A stretch of 64,000 nt of DNA, from positions 1 through 64,000 of the forward strand of contig DKGG01000039.1 in the NCBI GenBank assembly GCA_002453155.1, in the 5' to 3' direction. The notes below the pieces were generated by a model. That model searched no databases and had not been told where the DNA came from. It saw only the letters and a program-made list of their open reading frames with translations. The stretch's first letter is position 1; the number at the start of each line of letters is the position of its first letter. This document shows, piece by piece, positions 50,481 to 59,128 of this stretch. The DNA is from Bdellovibrionaceae bacterium UBA6776. Lineage in GTDB: Bacteria; Bdellovibrionota; Bdellovibrionia; Bdellovibrionales; UBA1609. The position numbers and the translations under genes were made by a program.

Positions 50481-51474
50481 AATAGGAATTTTTGGTGGAT
50501 CTTTCGATCCCATTCATTTTGGCCATATCAACAGTATGACAACCGTTCGCGAAAAAATGGGATTGGACCGAGTCTTGGTGGTTCCTACCGCCGAAAGCCC
50601 GTTGAAGGTGAAGACTCAAGGAGAAAGTCCTGAAGCCAGATGGGCAATGATTGAAGCCGGTTTGAGTCACCAATCTGAAGAGTTTCAAATTTCAGATTTG
50701 GAAATAAAAAGAGGTGGAACCAGCTATACGGTCGATACTTTGCGCGAACTTCAAAACAGCGGTTCCGAAGACCAATTCTTTTTGATCATTGGACTGGATC
50801 AGCTTCAACAGTTTGATCAGTGGAAAAACTTTGATGAGATCTTGAATCGAGTGGACTTGATAGTAACTTCTCGACCGGGTCTTCATTTTCCAAAGATTGC
50901 CCGTCAGTTTCCTCGAGAGATTGCAGAATGGATTGAAGACTTCGACGGCCAAGTGGCTATGCTCAAAAATGGCCGCTCCATTTACTTTGTTCAGTTGGAA
51001 GACGTGGAAGCCTCTTCTTCCGAAATTCGAAGAAAAATTCGATTGGGCCAACCCATTCATGGAATGGTTCCCTCTGAAGTGGCCAGTTACATAGAGGAAC
51101 ATCAGCTGTACGCGGCCCTCAATAAGAAAATTGGCGATTTCGAAAAGTTCACACATTTCAGCGCGGACATCTTAAAAGATCACGGTGGTATTTTGGTGCG
51201 TGCCTTCGATCTGAGAGAGATCAATTCTCCTTCTGAATTTGGATTGGTCACTTCGGGAACCAGTGTGAGACATGCGTCTTCATTGGCAGAAAAGCTGATT
51301 GAAGAAACTCGAAAAAAATACGGCGTTTGGCCTCAAGGAATTGAGGGGCTTAAAGAAGGGCGTTGGGTCGTAGTGGATTATGGATCCTTGTTGGTTCATG
51401 TTTTCTATGATTTTGTTCGCCAAGAATACCGATTGGAAGATCTTTGGAAGGAAGGAAAAGAGATCAAGTTGTGA
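50473..51474 (+). CDS. nadD: fused NadD (nicotinate mononucleotide adenylyltransferase) and RsfS (ribosome silencing factor)
   Basis: 333 residues in one uninterrupted frame. Residues 1-205 are NadD: GIFGGSFDPIHFGHINSM with the nucleotidyltransferase HxGH site, and SSSEIRRKIRLGQPI matching SSTxIR. Residues about 215-333 are RsfS/Iojap: SGTSVRHASSLAEKLIEE, GVWPQGIEGLKEGRWVVVDYGSLLVHVFYDFVRQEYRLEDLWKEGKE. The two activities are normally encoded by adjacent genes in this order; here their stop/start boundary has been lost. NadD makes NaAD in NAD synthesis; RsfS binds L14 and blocks 30S-50S joining on starvation. The start overlaps obgE and the stop overlaps rlmH. Confidence 0.93.
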   Translation: MDKIGIFGGSFDPIHFGHINSMTTVREKMGLDRVLVVPTAESPLKVKTQGESPEARWAMIEAGLSHQSEEFQISDLEIKRGGTSYTVDTLRELQNSGSEDQFFLIIGLDQLQQFDQWKNFDEILNRVDLIVTSRPGLHFPKIARQFPREIAEWIEDFDGQVAMLKNGRSIYFVQLEDVEASSSEIRRKIRLGQPIHGMVPSEVASYIEEHQLYAALNKKIGDFEKFTHFSADILKDHGGILVRAFDLREINSPSEFGLVTSGTSVRHASSLAEKLIEETRKKYGVWPQGIEGLKEGRWVVVDYGSLLVHVFYDFVRQEYRLEDLWKEGKEIKL

Positions 51475-51941
51475 CTTTGATTTTTCTTCACGTGGAAACC
51501 AAAGCCCCGGCGTGGTTTCAATCGGCCAAAGAGCTTTACTTCAAAAAAATTTCTGGATTTGTGAAAGTTGAGGAATGGACGATAAAAAGTCCGCCACAAC
51601 AGAGAAAAGATTCCAGCCAAAAAGTCAGCCAAGAAGCTCAAAAAATTTTAGCAAAGCTAATCCCTTCAGATTTTCTGGTTTTGTTCGACGAAAAGGGAAA
51701 ATCCTACGATTCGATAGCTTTTTCTTCAGAACTACAAAAGGTCTTTGAACGTTCTCCTCAACGCATTGTTTTTCTTATTGGAGGGGCTTTCGGTGTGGAC
51801 TCCTCCATTCAGGAAAGAGCCCAATGGAAAGTGTCCTTGGGGAAAATGACAATGAATCATCTTGTGGCTCAGATTGTCTCTTTGGAACAAGTTTATCGCG
51901 CCTTGACCATTCAAAAAAACATTCCTTACCATAACGAATAA
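51471..51941 (+). CDS. rlmH: 23S rRNA (pseudouridine1915-N3)-methyltransferase RlmH
   Basis: 156 residues from GTG at 51471, which overlaps the nadD-rsfS stop (GTGA) and gives the standard RlmH length; a longer frame to 51444 would not. SPOUT fold with the knot segment VFLIGGAFGVDSSIQERAQWKVSLGKMTMNHLVAQIVSLEQVYRALTIQKNIPYHNE, which is highly specific. Methylates pseudouridine 1915 in the 50S helix 69, and fits the ribosome-assembly cluster. Confidence 0.97.
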   Translation: MTLIFLHVETKAPAWFQSAKELYFKKISGFVKVEEWTIKSPPQQRKDSSQKVSQEAQKILAKLIPSDFLVLFDEKGKSYDSIAFSSELQKVFERSPQRIVFLIGGAFGVDSSIQERAQWKVSLGKMTMNHLVAQIVSLEQVYRALTIQKNIPYHNE

Positions 51942-52008
51942 TCACTCCCAATGGATCGAGATCTTTGACTGAAGCCAGAGCGATTTACAAAAGTGAGCAG
52001 GTAGGTGC

Positions 52009-52935
52009 ATGAAGATTACCATTCGAGCAAAGAGAAATGATGAAATTTTGGAATTTTCAATGGTTCCTTATAGTCATCCTTTGGCCTACGAATGGTGTGA
52101 GGAACTCAAAAAATTTAAACAGGAAAAGATTGAGATCTTGGAAAAAAATCGCATTTACGGACTCAATCGAACATGGAACGCCCCTGATATCATAAAGAAT
52201 TTAAAGAACTGTTATGAAATCATTAATAAATGGAAGCCCATCATTGGATCTATAGATTTTTCTGAACCCAGCCAAGAACTGATGAATGAGTTGCATGTTT
52301 ACTTTGAAAATATGGTGGGATTGGATCATGCGCGTTCAAGAATTTTAAAGGATTCTCCGCCGGAAGTCGCTCAGGCCATCATAGATTTCAACATCATGAT
52401 TCACTTCTATGAGGATTATTGTCGACATGAGATGAATCAAACTTACTCTCGCCTCGTAGTCACCTTCAATACAAGCCGAAAACATTTCATCAAAGATGAG
52501 GATTTCCAGCGATTCACTCTAGCTCACAAAGCGGGGGATGTAGTTCTTAACTATTGTCATGTGGGAAAACCTATTTGGGATGTGATTAAAGACGATGATC
52601 ATCATGTCACTTTGGAAAACATTCTTCCCCAGAGCAAATGGAGCGGAGACTTTATGGTCCTTTTTACGCCAGGTCATCGGAATCTCAATCGATGCGAGCA
52701 AATGATTGATCAATTTTGGAAGGAGCGGGGAGAAGATCTCAAAAAAATAGGGCTTCACAGAAACGATCCAAAACTGGCGATTGGTCGATTGCCAGTTGCT
52801 CGCTTGGAAGAAGACCCCATGGATTTGCGCGAAAGAATTTATGGAATCACAGAGATCGTTGATGTTTCTGTGGAAGACGAATTGAATGTAAGCCCGCCTC
52901 ACGAAGGCAATGAAGTTTCGCTCCAAAGATTTTAA
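52009..52935 (+). CDS. protein of unknown function
   Basis: 308 residues, no signal peptide or membrane helix, no recognised family. Rich in aromatic, acidic and His residues (IIDFNIMIHFYEDYCRHEMNQ; KDDDHHVTLEN; GDFMVLFTPGHRNLNRCEQMIDQFWKERGEDLKK). The pattern of buried His/Asp/Glu suggests a possible metal site but nothing specific. An AGGTAGG ribosome-binding site supports the ATG. It stands alone between rlmH and the ComF gene in the same direction. Confidence 0.75.
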   Translation: MKITIRAKRNDEILEFSMVPYSHPLAYEWCEELKKFKQEKIEILEKNRIYGLNRTWNAPDIIKNLKNCYEIINKWKPIIGSIDFSEPSQELMNELHVYFENMVGLDHARSRILKDSPPEVAQAIIDFNIMIHFYEDYCRHEMNQTYSRLVVTFNTSRKHFIKDEDFQRFTLAHKAGDVVLNYCHVGKPIWDVIKDDDHHVTLENILPQSKWSGDFMVLFTPGHRNLNRCEQMIDQFWKERGEDLKKIGLHRNDPKLAIGRLPVARLEEDPMDLRERIYGITEIVDVSVEDELNVSPPHEGNEVSLQRF

Positions 52936-52976
52936 ATCTCCCAGGCATTGGTCTTTGAACTGCAATTCCAATTTCG

Positions 52977-53615
52977 GTGGTTTCAAATCCTTTCGTATTT
53001 TGCATCATTTGCTCAGAGTTTTCCGGATTTCGGTCGATTCTTTGTGACCATTGTCATACTCATCTCCATAAAAAGCAGATGCTGGAAAGATGTGTGCTGA
53101 CTGCTCAAGTTGGATTTCCTGTCTACAGTCATCTCTCTTGGGATTCAAAAAGCAAAACAGATGGAGTGAGTCAGTTGGTTTACAATTTAAAAGAGTCTCG
53201 GACGTCTTTTTTAGCAAACTTTTTAAGTGAAGGAATCCTTTCGAAGTTTTGGAACCGGTTGGGCCCTCTGGAAGATGTTGTCCTCATTCCCATTCCCGGT
53301 TCCACGGGAAGAAAGCATTCTCTCCGTCTTGCGAGATCTCTTGGAGACCTTACGGGTTTTCCCGTGAGGGAGGAATTGAGGTTCAGGGGTGGAGAGCCAC
53401 AACGGGGAAAGAAAATCGAGGAAAGGTTGCGGAGAGAATTCCACAGGGTGCCTAAACTAATTTTACAAAATTACAAAACTGTTCTGCTTATCGACGATGT
53501 CGCAACAACAGGTGCCAGCCTTAGGGCGGCTCAGAAGGCCCTGCCGGAAGGTCTAAGGTGTATTGGCCTTACCGCCTTCTATCGCGCGCTCAGCACGGAT
53601 CTTGCTGAATCTTGA
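52977..53615 (+). CDS. ComF family phosphoribosyltransferase-like protein
   Basis: 212 residues, starting at GTG (weak RBS). The N-terminal zinc ribbon CIIC...CDHCH is followed by VLIPIPGSTGRKHSLRLARSLGDLTGF and a PRPP loop VLLIDDVATTGASLRAAQKAL, as in ComF/GntX proteins. Family members aid DNA uptake or processing in competent bacteria; their biochemical role is unsettled. The order zinc ribbon - PRTase matches the family. No competence gene is adjacent. Confidence 0.9.
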   Translation: MVSNPFVFCIICSEFSGFRSILCDHCHTHLHKKQMLERCVLTAQVGFPVYSHLSWDSKSKTDGVSQLVYNLKESRTSFLANFLSEGILSKFWNRLGPLEDVVLIPIPGSTGRKHSLRLARSLGDLTGFPVREELRFRGGEPQRGKKIEERLRREFHRVPKLILQNYKTVLLIDDVATTGASLRAAQKALPEGLRCIGLTAFYRALSTDLAES

Positions 53616-53649
53616 GGTCTATAGGGATTATTTGGTATAGACTCTAAAC

Positions 53650-54288
53650 ATGAAAAAGACATGGGCATTCGTTTCTATTGGCGCACTGCTCTTCAGCTTG
53701 CCGGTTTTTGGACAGGCTGGAGACACCAAGGCTTTGACTCGACTCTTGGAGCCTTACCAAAGATCTTCGGGACTGGAGAGTGAGATTGTTAAGGTTTCTG
53801 AGCAGTCCCTGCTTGGAAAAACAATTGAGTCCGAAGGATGGATTCAATTGTACAAAGGCCGTTTGAAGTTAAAAATTTTAAAACCCGAAGAAAGCCAAAG
53901 TCTGATGGTTTTAAATAGCAAAGCGCTCTGGTTGGAGGTTCCCTTAGGAGAGGGCTTTCCCCCTTCTGTGACAAAGATTTCCTACAAGAACTTCAAACGT
54001 CTTGAAGGTATTTGGAGCGTGATTTTGGGTTATGGAAAGCTTGAAAATCTTTTTGAAGTGACTCAAGAGCCTGGGCGGAAATTTAATTTGAAGCCCATAA
54101 AATGGGGCTCCTCAGATTTAAAAAGCGCAATGTTGGATTTTAAAAGGGACGATTTAAAGTCCTTAGAATATACGGATCAACAAGGAAATCGAGTTTTGTA
54201 TAAGTTTAAAAAGTGGAAAGACCAAAAAATGAAAATGGAAGATTTCGAATACACTCCACCTAAAGGATCAGGAGTGAGTGAGTTATGA
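53650..54288 (+). CDS. lolA: LolA-like outer-membrane lipoprotein carrier
   Basis: 212 residues with signal peptide MKKTWAFVSIGALLFSLPVFG. The beta-half-barrel pattern of LolA is seen: EGWIQLYKGRLKLKILKPEESQSLMVLNSKALWLEVP, then YGKLENLFEVTQEPGRKFNLKPI and FKRDDLKSLEYTDQQGNRVLYKFKKW. It carries lipoproteins from the inner to the outer membrane, of which this organism has many. The stop overlaps the rimO start (ATGA). Sequence similarity is modest, as usual for LolA. Confidence 0.78.
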   Translation: MKKTWAFVSIGALLFSLPVFGQAGDTKALTRLLEPYQRSSGLESEIVKVSEQSLLGKTIESEGWIQLYKGRLKLKILKPEESQSLMVLNSKALWLEVPLGEGFPPSVTKISYKNFKRLEGIWSVILGYGKLENLFEVTQEPGRKFNLKPIKWGSSDLKSAMLDFKRDDLKSLEYTDQQGNRVLYKFKKWKDQKMKMEDFEYTPPKGSGVSEL

Positions 54289-55634
54289 AGAAGGTTCACT
54301 TCGTCAGTTTAGGATGTCCTAAAAATCTCGTAGACACCGAGATGATGCTCGGATCATTGATGAATGATGGGTACAGTGTGGTTGAGAATGCGGACGATGC
54401 CGATACGGTTGTCGTTAACACTTGTGGATTTATTGAAGCATCGAAGCAAGAGTCCATTGATAAGATTTTAGAAATGGGGGATTTAAAGTCCTCTGGGAAG
54501 CTTAAGAATCTTGTGGTGGCGGGTTGTTTGACTCAAAGATATAAAAACGATTTGGTGGAAAGCCTTCCCGAGGCAGATATTTTTATTGGCTCCGGAGAAT
54601 TTCAAAATCTTTCTGAAATTTTAAAAAGCAAAGAGCAGGGAAGTTTAAAGAAAGATTATTTTGACCTTCCGACCTACCTTCAAGAAGACAAGACTCCGCG
54701 GGTGAACTCTCAGCCCAGACATCGCGCTTATTTGAAAATTTCTGAAGGATGCAAAAAGCGATGTGCTTTTTGTGCCATTCCTTTGATTCGTGGAAATTTG
54801 CAATCTCGAAAAATTGAAAGTTTGGTGAATGAGGCCAAGCTTTTGGTCGCTGGGGGAGTGAAAGAACTGATTGTGGTCAGTCATGATTTCACGGATTACG
54901 GTTGGGATCTTCGCAAAAAGTCAGACGAGGCTAAGGAGTCTCCCTATGAACTTTTAAAGGCACTTTCCGAGCAGTCTGGAGCAAAGTGGATTCGAGTCCT
55001 TTATCTTTATCCGGATGGCATTGACGACAAAATGATTCAGCTTTTTAAGGAAAAAGAAAATTTGGTGAAATATTTTGATATGCCTTTGCAGCACATCAAT
55101 GATCAAATGTTGAAGTCCATGAATCGTCGAATGACTCGCAAGGAAGTGGAAGAAGCTCTCCGAAAAATTCGTACTGAAATTCCAAATGCCGTCATTCGCA
55201 CTCAATTTATCGTGGGATTCCCCGGGGAAACCGAAGAACAGTTTCAAGAGCTGCTGGAATTTGTAAAAGAGCAGAAGTTTGATCGCGTGGGCTGCTTTCA
55301 GTATTCCATTGAAGAGAACACAAAAGCGGGAACCATGGACAATCAGATTCCCGATGACATCAAACAACGTCGCCATGATGAATTGATGGAAGCTCAAATG
55401 GAAATCAGTCGAGACCGACATGCTTCCTTTGTGGGGCAAACCATCGAGGTTATGGTTGAAGGTTACAGCGAGGAAACAGACCTGCTCTTGGTGGGCCGAA
55501 ACTCCCAGCAGGCTCCGGAAATTGATGGCGTTACTTACATCAATGACGGGGAAGCCAATGTGGGAGACATTGTTCAGGTGAGGATCACCGAATCCATGGA
55601 CTATGATTTGGTCGGAGCCATCGAGAATTCCTAG
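54285..55634 (+). CDS. rimO: ribosomal protein S12 methylthiotransferase RimO
   Basis: 449-residue radical SAM enzyme. N-terminal UPF0004 domain with cluster cysteines (SLGCPKNLVDTE, NTCGFIEASKQESID, VAGCLTQRY), SAM motif GCKKRCAFCAIPLIRG, and C-terminal TRAM domain (GQTIEVMVEGYSEETDLLLVGRNSQQAPEIDG). The QAPEIDG segment favours RimO over MiaB. Methylthiolates Asp of S12. ATGA overlap with the lolA-like gene. Confidence 0.96.
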   Translation: MKKVHFVSLGCPKNLVDTEMMLGSLMNDGYSVVENADDADTVVVNTCGFIEASKQESIDKILEMGDLKSSGKLKNLVVAGCLTQRYKNDLVESLPEADIFIGSGEFQNLSEILKSKEQGSLKKDYFDLPTYLQEDKTPRVNSQPRHRAYLKISEGCKKRCAFCAIPLIRGNLQSRKIESLVNEAKLLVAGGVKELIVVSHDFTDYGWDLRKKSDEAKESPYELLKALSEQSGAKWIRVLYLYPDGIDDKMIQLFKEKENLVKYFDMPLQHINDQMLKSMNRRMTRKEVEEALRKIRTEIPNAVIRTQFIVGFPGETEEQFQELLEFVKEQKFDRVGCFQYSIEENTKAGTMDNQIPDDIKQRRHDELMEAQMEISRDRHASFVGQTIEVMVEGYSEETDLLLVGRNSQQAPEIDGVTYINDGEANVGDIVQVRITESMDYDLVGAIENS

Positions 55635-55758
55635 ATCATCTTCATTTTTGGCGAAGCCGCCCTCTTGCGGCAAGTGCCCGAAATAACTAGACCTTTTGTT
55701 GACACCACTAAAAGTTGTTCGCAACAATGTGGGTGTTGGCATCTTGGAGGTTTCATCA

Positions 55759-55836
55759 GTGATTACGGGCAACTTGGTTATGCTATTTGTCTATTCGGCA
55801 ATTCTCTTTTTTGTGGTGAATGTGATCGTTCATTAA
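55759..55836 (+). CDS. 25-residue membrane microprotein candidate
   Basis: GTG-start frame in the rimO-barrel gap encodes MITGNLVMLFVYSAILFFVVNVIVH, essentially one membrane helix. A consensus GGAGG lies 8 bases before the GTG. TTGACA is present at 55699 but no clear -10; the leader contains GTTG-TTCG-CAAC (55714-55725). No homologue recognised. Similar single-helix proteins exist in many bacteria, so the call rests only on RBS, composition and codon frame. Confidence 0.45.
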   Translation: MITGNLVMLFVYSAILFFVVNVIVH

Positions 55837-55887
55837 GAACGATTAAGATTTGACGATAATAACGCAAAGCGATATATTCCTTTGCAC

Positions 55888-57129
55888 ATGAGAATCTCAC
55901 ATTCTTTCGAGCGTCCCAAATGGCATTGGGTCTTGCTCTCTCACGCTTTATTGATTTTGTCTCTTTTGCCTTTTCAGGCAAATGCAGAAATCCAATGGAG
56001 AGAAAGTTCTCTTTGGAGATCTGCAGCTGTTTTGCCAAAAGGACAACACAGCTGGTCCGCCCGTATCAGTGGCCAAAAAGTGCAAAGTAAATTTGATGAT
56101 TCGGGAGCCTTGGAGCCTTTAGGTCAACCCTACGAGCAAAAATGGCAGTGGGGAGATCTTCTTTCCTCTCAACAAAGCAAAGTGGCTCAAGAAGAAATTC
56201 GCCAATATATGAAGAGCAATTCCATTTCCGAAAATGATGTGGCGGCGACTTCTGGTTTTGACATTCAAAGGGAAGAAATTCGATTCGATTTGTCGTGGGC
56301 TTACGGATTGACCAAAAAGTGGATGTTCGGAGTTTTTGTTCCCATCTCTCAAGTGACCACCCACATTCACCCGGAAGTTCATATCGCCAACCAACCCGCC
56401 CAAGAAATGACCATTCTTTCTCAAAAGCAAAACAACGTGAGAAAAATGGTAGAAGGTGTGATTCAGCAAAAACTTGAAAATCAAGGTTTTCGAAATGTGA
56501 CTGAAGAGCGCCGACAAATCATCTGGGGAGATGTCAGTCTTCTGAACCAGTATCAGTTTGTGCAGCAAGAGTCTTTTCGTTGGTCTTTTCAACAGATCCT
56601 GAAAATGCCAACCTCAAGAAATCAAAGCCTCTCGGATTTTGCTCGCATCACACGTGATGAAGGGCAAATCGATTTGGGAGTGACCAGTTTGTTGGAGCAC
56701 AATTTTGGTCCCACCTTGGGAATCTTCGGCTTGGGTTATGTGAATCAGTTGCCCGGACCAGTAAGAGTTCCTCAATACAATCGCGAAAAAGATCAGCTTG
56801 AGAATGACGTTGAGATCACTCGAGATCTAGGTGATTATTTTTGGACCGGTCTGGAAGCAAGATATGCCTTCAGTCCTAAGTGGAAGTTTGACGTGGCCTA
56901 TCGCTACTTTTCAAAGGGTTCAGACTCCTGGGAAAACGGAGTGGTTGATGAAAACAGCCGCCAGCAAGCTCATTTGGCAAGAATCGAAGCCAGTTATATC
57001 TTTGCACGCAGTTACAGATATGAAATCGAGAAAAAGTGGACACTTAATTTGCAAGCGCAAACAACCTTGGCCGGAGTGAATATGGACAAATCCACAACGG
57101 CAGGCTTCGAAATTCAAACCTATTTTTAA
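55888..57129 (+). CDS. predicted outer-membrane beta-barrel protein
   Basis: 413 residues; signal peptide MRISHSFERPKWHWVLLSHALLILSLLPFQANAE. The mature protein has alternating-hydrophobicity strands with aromatic girdles (WSFQQILKMP; YFWTGLEARYAF; WKFDVAYRYFSKGSDSW) and ends in a C-terminal aromatic (TTAGFEIQTYF), the BAM recognition pattern. The strand count is not clear and no transporter family is recognised. The start ATG has no clear RBS. It converges on hpt with 5 bases between stops. A role in the envelope is likely. Confidence 0.75.
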   Translation: MRISHSFERPKWHWVLLSHALLILSLLPFQANAEIQWRESSLWRSAAVLPKGQHSWSARISGQKVQSKFDDSGALEPLGQPYEQKWQWGDLLSSQQSKVAQEEIRQYMKSNSISENDVAATSGFDIQREEIRFDLSWAYGLTKKWMFGVFVPISQVTTHIHPEVHIANQPAQEMTILSQKQNNVRKMVEGVIQQKLENQGFRNVTEERRQIIWGDVSLLNQYQFVQQESFRWSFQQILKMPTSRNQSLSDFARITRDEGQIDLGVTSLLEHNFGPTLGIFGLGYVNQLPGPVRVPQYNREKDQLENDVEITRDLGDYFWTGLEARYAFSPKWKFDVAYRYFSKGSDSWENGVVDENSRQQAHLARIEASYIFARSYRYEIEKKWTLNLQAQTTLAGVNMDKSTTAGFEIQTYF

Positions 57130-57134
57130 GACGA

Positions 57135-57650
57135 CTACTGAGTGAAGTTGAAGATGTCTTTGTAATTTCGGCCGATCTCTTCCGAGTCCATTCCGTATCC
57201 AATCACAAATCGATCTTCAATGGTGCGACCAATGTACTCTGGGCGAAGTGGAATTTCTCTGCGAGCAGGTTTATCCAAAAGGGCCACAACCTTTACGCTG
57301 GCAGGAGACGAAGCCCGAATCCGAGCCTTTAAAAAATTCAAAGTTCGTCCGGCATCTACGATTTCTTCAACAATAAGGACATGTTTGTCGCGAATATTAA
57401 CTGAAACATCTCTTAAAATTCGACAGCTTTCTCCTTTTGGGGAGGTCACATGAACAAAGTCCAACACTTGAGTGAGTTTGAGTTCTCGACAAAGATCCGC
57501 GAAAAAGGGAATCGAACCTTTGAGAGGGCAAATCATAACGACTTCTTTGCCTTGATAGTCCCGCTCAATTTCACGAGCGAGCTCACGAACCATTTCTTTG
57601 ATTTCGTCTTCAGTGATAAATGGGACCATTCCCTCGATAGACTGGCTCAT
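57135..57650 (-). CDS. hpt: hypoxanthine phosphoribosyltransferase
   Basis: 171 residues. PRPP-binding segment HVLIVEEIVDAGRTLNFLKARI, with the motif E-E-I-V-D-A-G-R-T, and the N-terminal CPLKGSIPFFADLCREL. Salvages hypoxanthine (and maybe guanine) into IMP, complementing the punA product. Last gene of the minus-strand block, 8 bases after the TPR gene. A C-terminal end RNYKDIFNFTQ is normal for the family. Confidence 0.93.
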   Translation of the reverse strand: MSQSIEGMVPFITEDEIKEMVRELAREIERDYQGKEVVMICPLKGSIPFFADLCRELKLTQVLDFVHVTSPKGESCRILRDVSVNIRDKHVLIVEEIVDAGRTLNFLKARIRASSPASVKVVALLDKPARREIPLRPEYIGRTIEDRFVIGYGMDSEEIGRNYKDIFNFTQ

Positions 57651-57658
57651 ACAGACTC

Positions 57659-58387
57659 CTAAAGGTGAGATTCAATTAAACCTTGAGATTGTCGCAAAAG
57701 TCGAGAAGCTTCTTGATTTTCAGGGTCTTTCAACAAGACATTTTCCCACTGTTCCACGGCAGAGGCCACTTCGCCCTTTTCAAAATAGGCTCGACCCAAT
57801 TGGATGCGAGCGCTTACAAATCCAGGATACTCGCGGACCAACTTTTCCAACTCATTGATGGCTTTGTGATCCTCTTCCATTTGGAAGTAGGTTTGAATCA
57901 CCTTCATCGTCAACTCGGGCTTTCGAGAGGAAAGCGCCAAGGAGCGATAGTATTGTTCAAGGGCTTCTTCAAACCGTGAATGTTGAGCATAAAGATCGCC
58001 AAGTTCATCGTGTTTGATGGAAAATTTCTCATTTAAGAAGGGGTCTTGATCCTTTGAAGACTTCTTAAGAGCTTTTTGAGCGTCTTCAAAAACTTGGCGG
58101 CCTTCTTCGTAACGGCCCAAATCATTTAGGATGATTGAAAGTCCAACGCTGGCATCCGTAAAGGTCGGTTCAATTTCAAGGGCTCTTTTGAAAGCTTTGA
58201 TGGCTTTATTAAATTTTCCTTTGTCGTAATAGATGGTTCCCAACATGTGAAAAATTTCAGGATTTTTGGAACCCTTTAGGATCAATTGATTCAGAAGGGG
58301 TTCGGCCTGGTTATATTTGTTCTCTTTAAAGAGTTCTCGTGCTGTGGCCAAAATTTCTCGTTGATTGTCGGTATCAAAGTTTTCCAT
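57659..58387 (-). CDS. TPR repeat protein
   Basis: 242 residues, start at the ATG preceded by GGGAT; an in-frame extension upstream is unlikely as it lies in bamD. At least five TPR units (NPEIFHMLGTIYYDKGKFNKAIKAFKRALEIEP; QYYRSLALSSRKPELTMKVIQTYFQM). No signal peptide or membrane helix, so cytosolic scaffold. It overlaps bamD by 14 bases. Its exact partner is unknown; similar proteins accompany secretion or envelope genes. Confidence 0.88.
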   Translation of the reverse strand: MENFDTDNQREILATARELFKENKYNQAEPLLNQLILKGSKNPEIFHMLGTIYYDKGKFNKAIKAFKRALEIEPTFTDASVGLSIILNDLGRYEEGRQVFEDAQKALKKSSKDQDPFLNEKFSIKHDELGDLYAQHSRFEEALEQYYRSLALSSRKPELTMKVIQTYFQMEEDHKAINELEKLVREYPGFVSARIQLGRAYFEKGEVASAVEQWENVLLKDPENQEASRLLRQSQGLIESHL

Positions 58388-59111
58388 CAAAATCCCTTTT
58401 TGCTTTTTGGGCCTCGTCGGAGTCACCGTAATTTTGTACGAGATATTCGTAAAACTTCTTTGCTTTTGGAAATTCTTTGATCTGGTAGGCGGAGTCGGTG
58501 GCCTTGTATAAAGCTTCGCGGTCGTGTCCCAGTCCCGGATATTTTTTCAACAAGACCTCAAAACGTCCCAGTGCAGCTTCATAGTGGTCCCGGATGTAAT
58601 AGAAGTTCGCAATGTAGAACTCTTTGTCCGCAAGCATTTCTAAAGTGTCACGCTTTCCTTTTTTTGCTTTTTCCGCATATTCGCTGTTTGGATAGGTCGT
58701 GAGAACTTCATCAAAATAGACAATGGTTCGTTCCGCCAAACTCAAATCTCTATCAATAGAGGCAGGCAGTTGCTTGAAGTAACTCATGGCCAACTGATAA
58801 GTGGCATAATCAGCTTTGGGATGGTTGGGGTGAAGTTCTTTAAAGATTTGGTAAGCCGCTTGAGCTTCGGGATATTCCTCGCGTTCATAATGAATGTCCG
58901 CAATTTTAATTTTGGCTTCGGTCGCAAGCTTTGAATATGGGAACTTATTTTTTACGCGATTGAATTGAGCCAAAGCCTCTTCAAAACGGCTGCTTTTTTG
59001 GAATTTTTCACCCAACTGAAAAGCACCCTCAGGAGTGTTTGTGTCGTAGGAAGCGGTGCTTGAACAGGCCGTTAAAATAAGGCTCAAAGCCAAAATGACA
59101 AGGGGTTTCAT
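58374..59111 (-). CDS. bamD: outer membrane assembly lipoprotein BamD
   Basis: 245-residue TPR lipoprotein of the BAM complex. Signal MKPLVILALSLILTAC with lipobox Cys at 16. TPR pattern of BamD: GEKFQKSSRFEEALAQFNRVKNKFPYSKLATEAKIKIADIHYEREEYPEAQAAYQIFKELHPNHPKADYATYQLAMSYFKQLPASIDRDLSLAERTIVYFDEVLTTYPNSEYA (family-specific). It docks BamA to insert outer membrane proteins. It is in the same operon as the AI-2E-type permease. Confidence 0.95.
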   Translation of the reverse strand: MKPLVILALSLILTACSSTASYDTNTPEGAFQLGEKFQKSSRFEEALAQFNRVKNKFPYSKLATEAKIKIADIHYEREEYPEAQAAYQIFKELHPNHPKADYATYQLAMSYFKQLPASIDRDLSLAERTIVYFDEVLTTYPNSEYAEKAKKGKRDTLEMLADKEFYIANFYYIRDHYEAALGRFEVLLKKYPGLGHDREALYKATDSAYQIKEFPKAKKFYEYLVQNYGDSDEAQKAKRDFDGKL

Positions 59112-59128
59112 GACTTCAGAGTCTAGCT

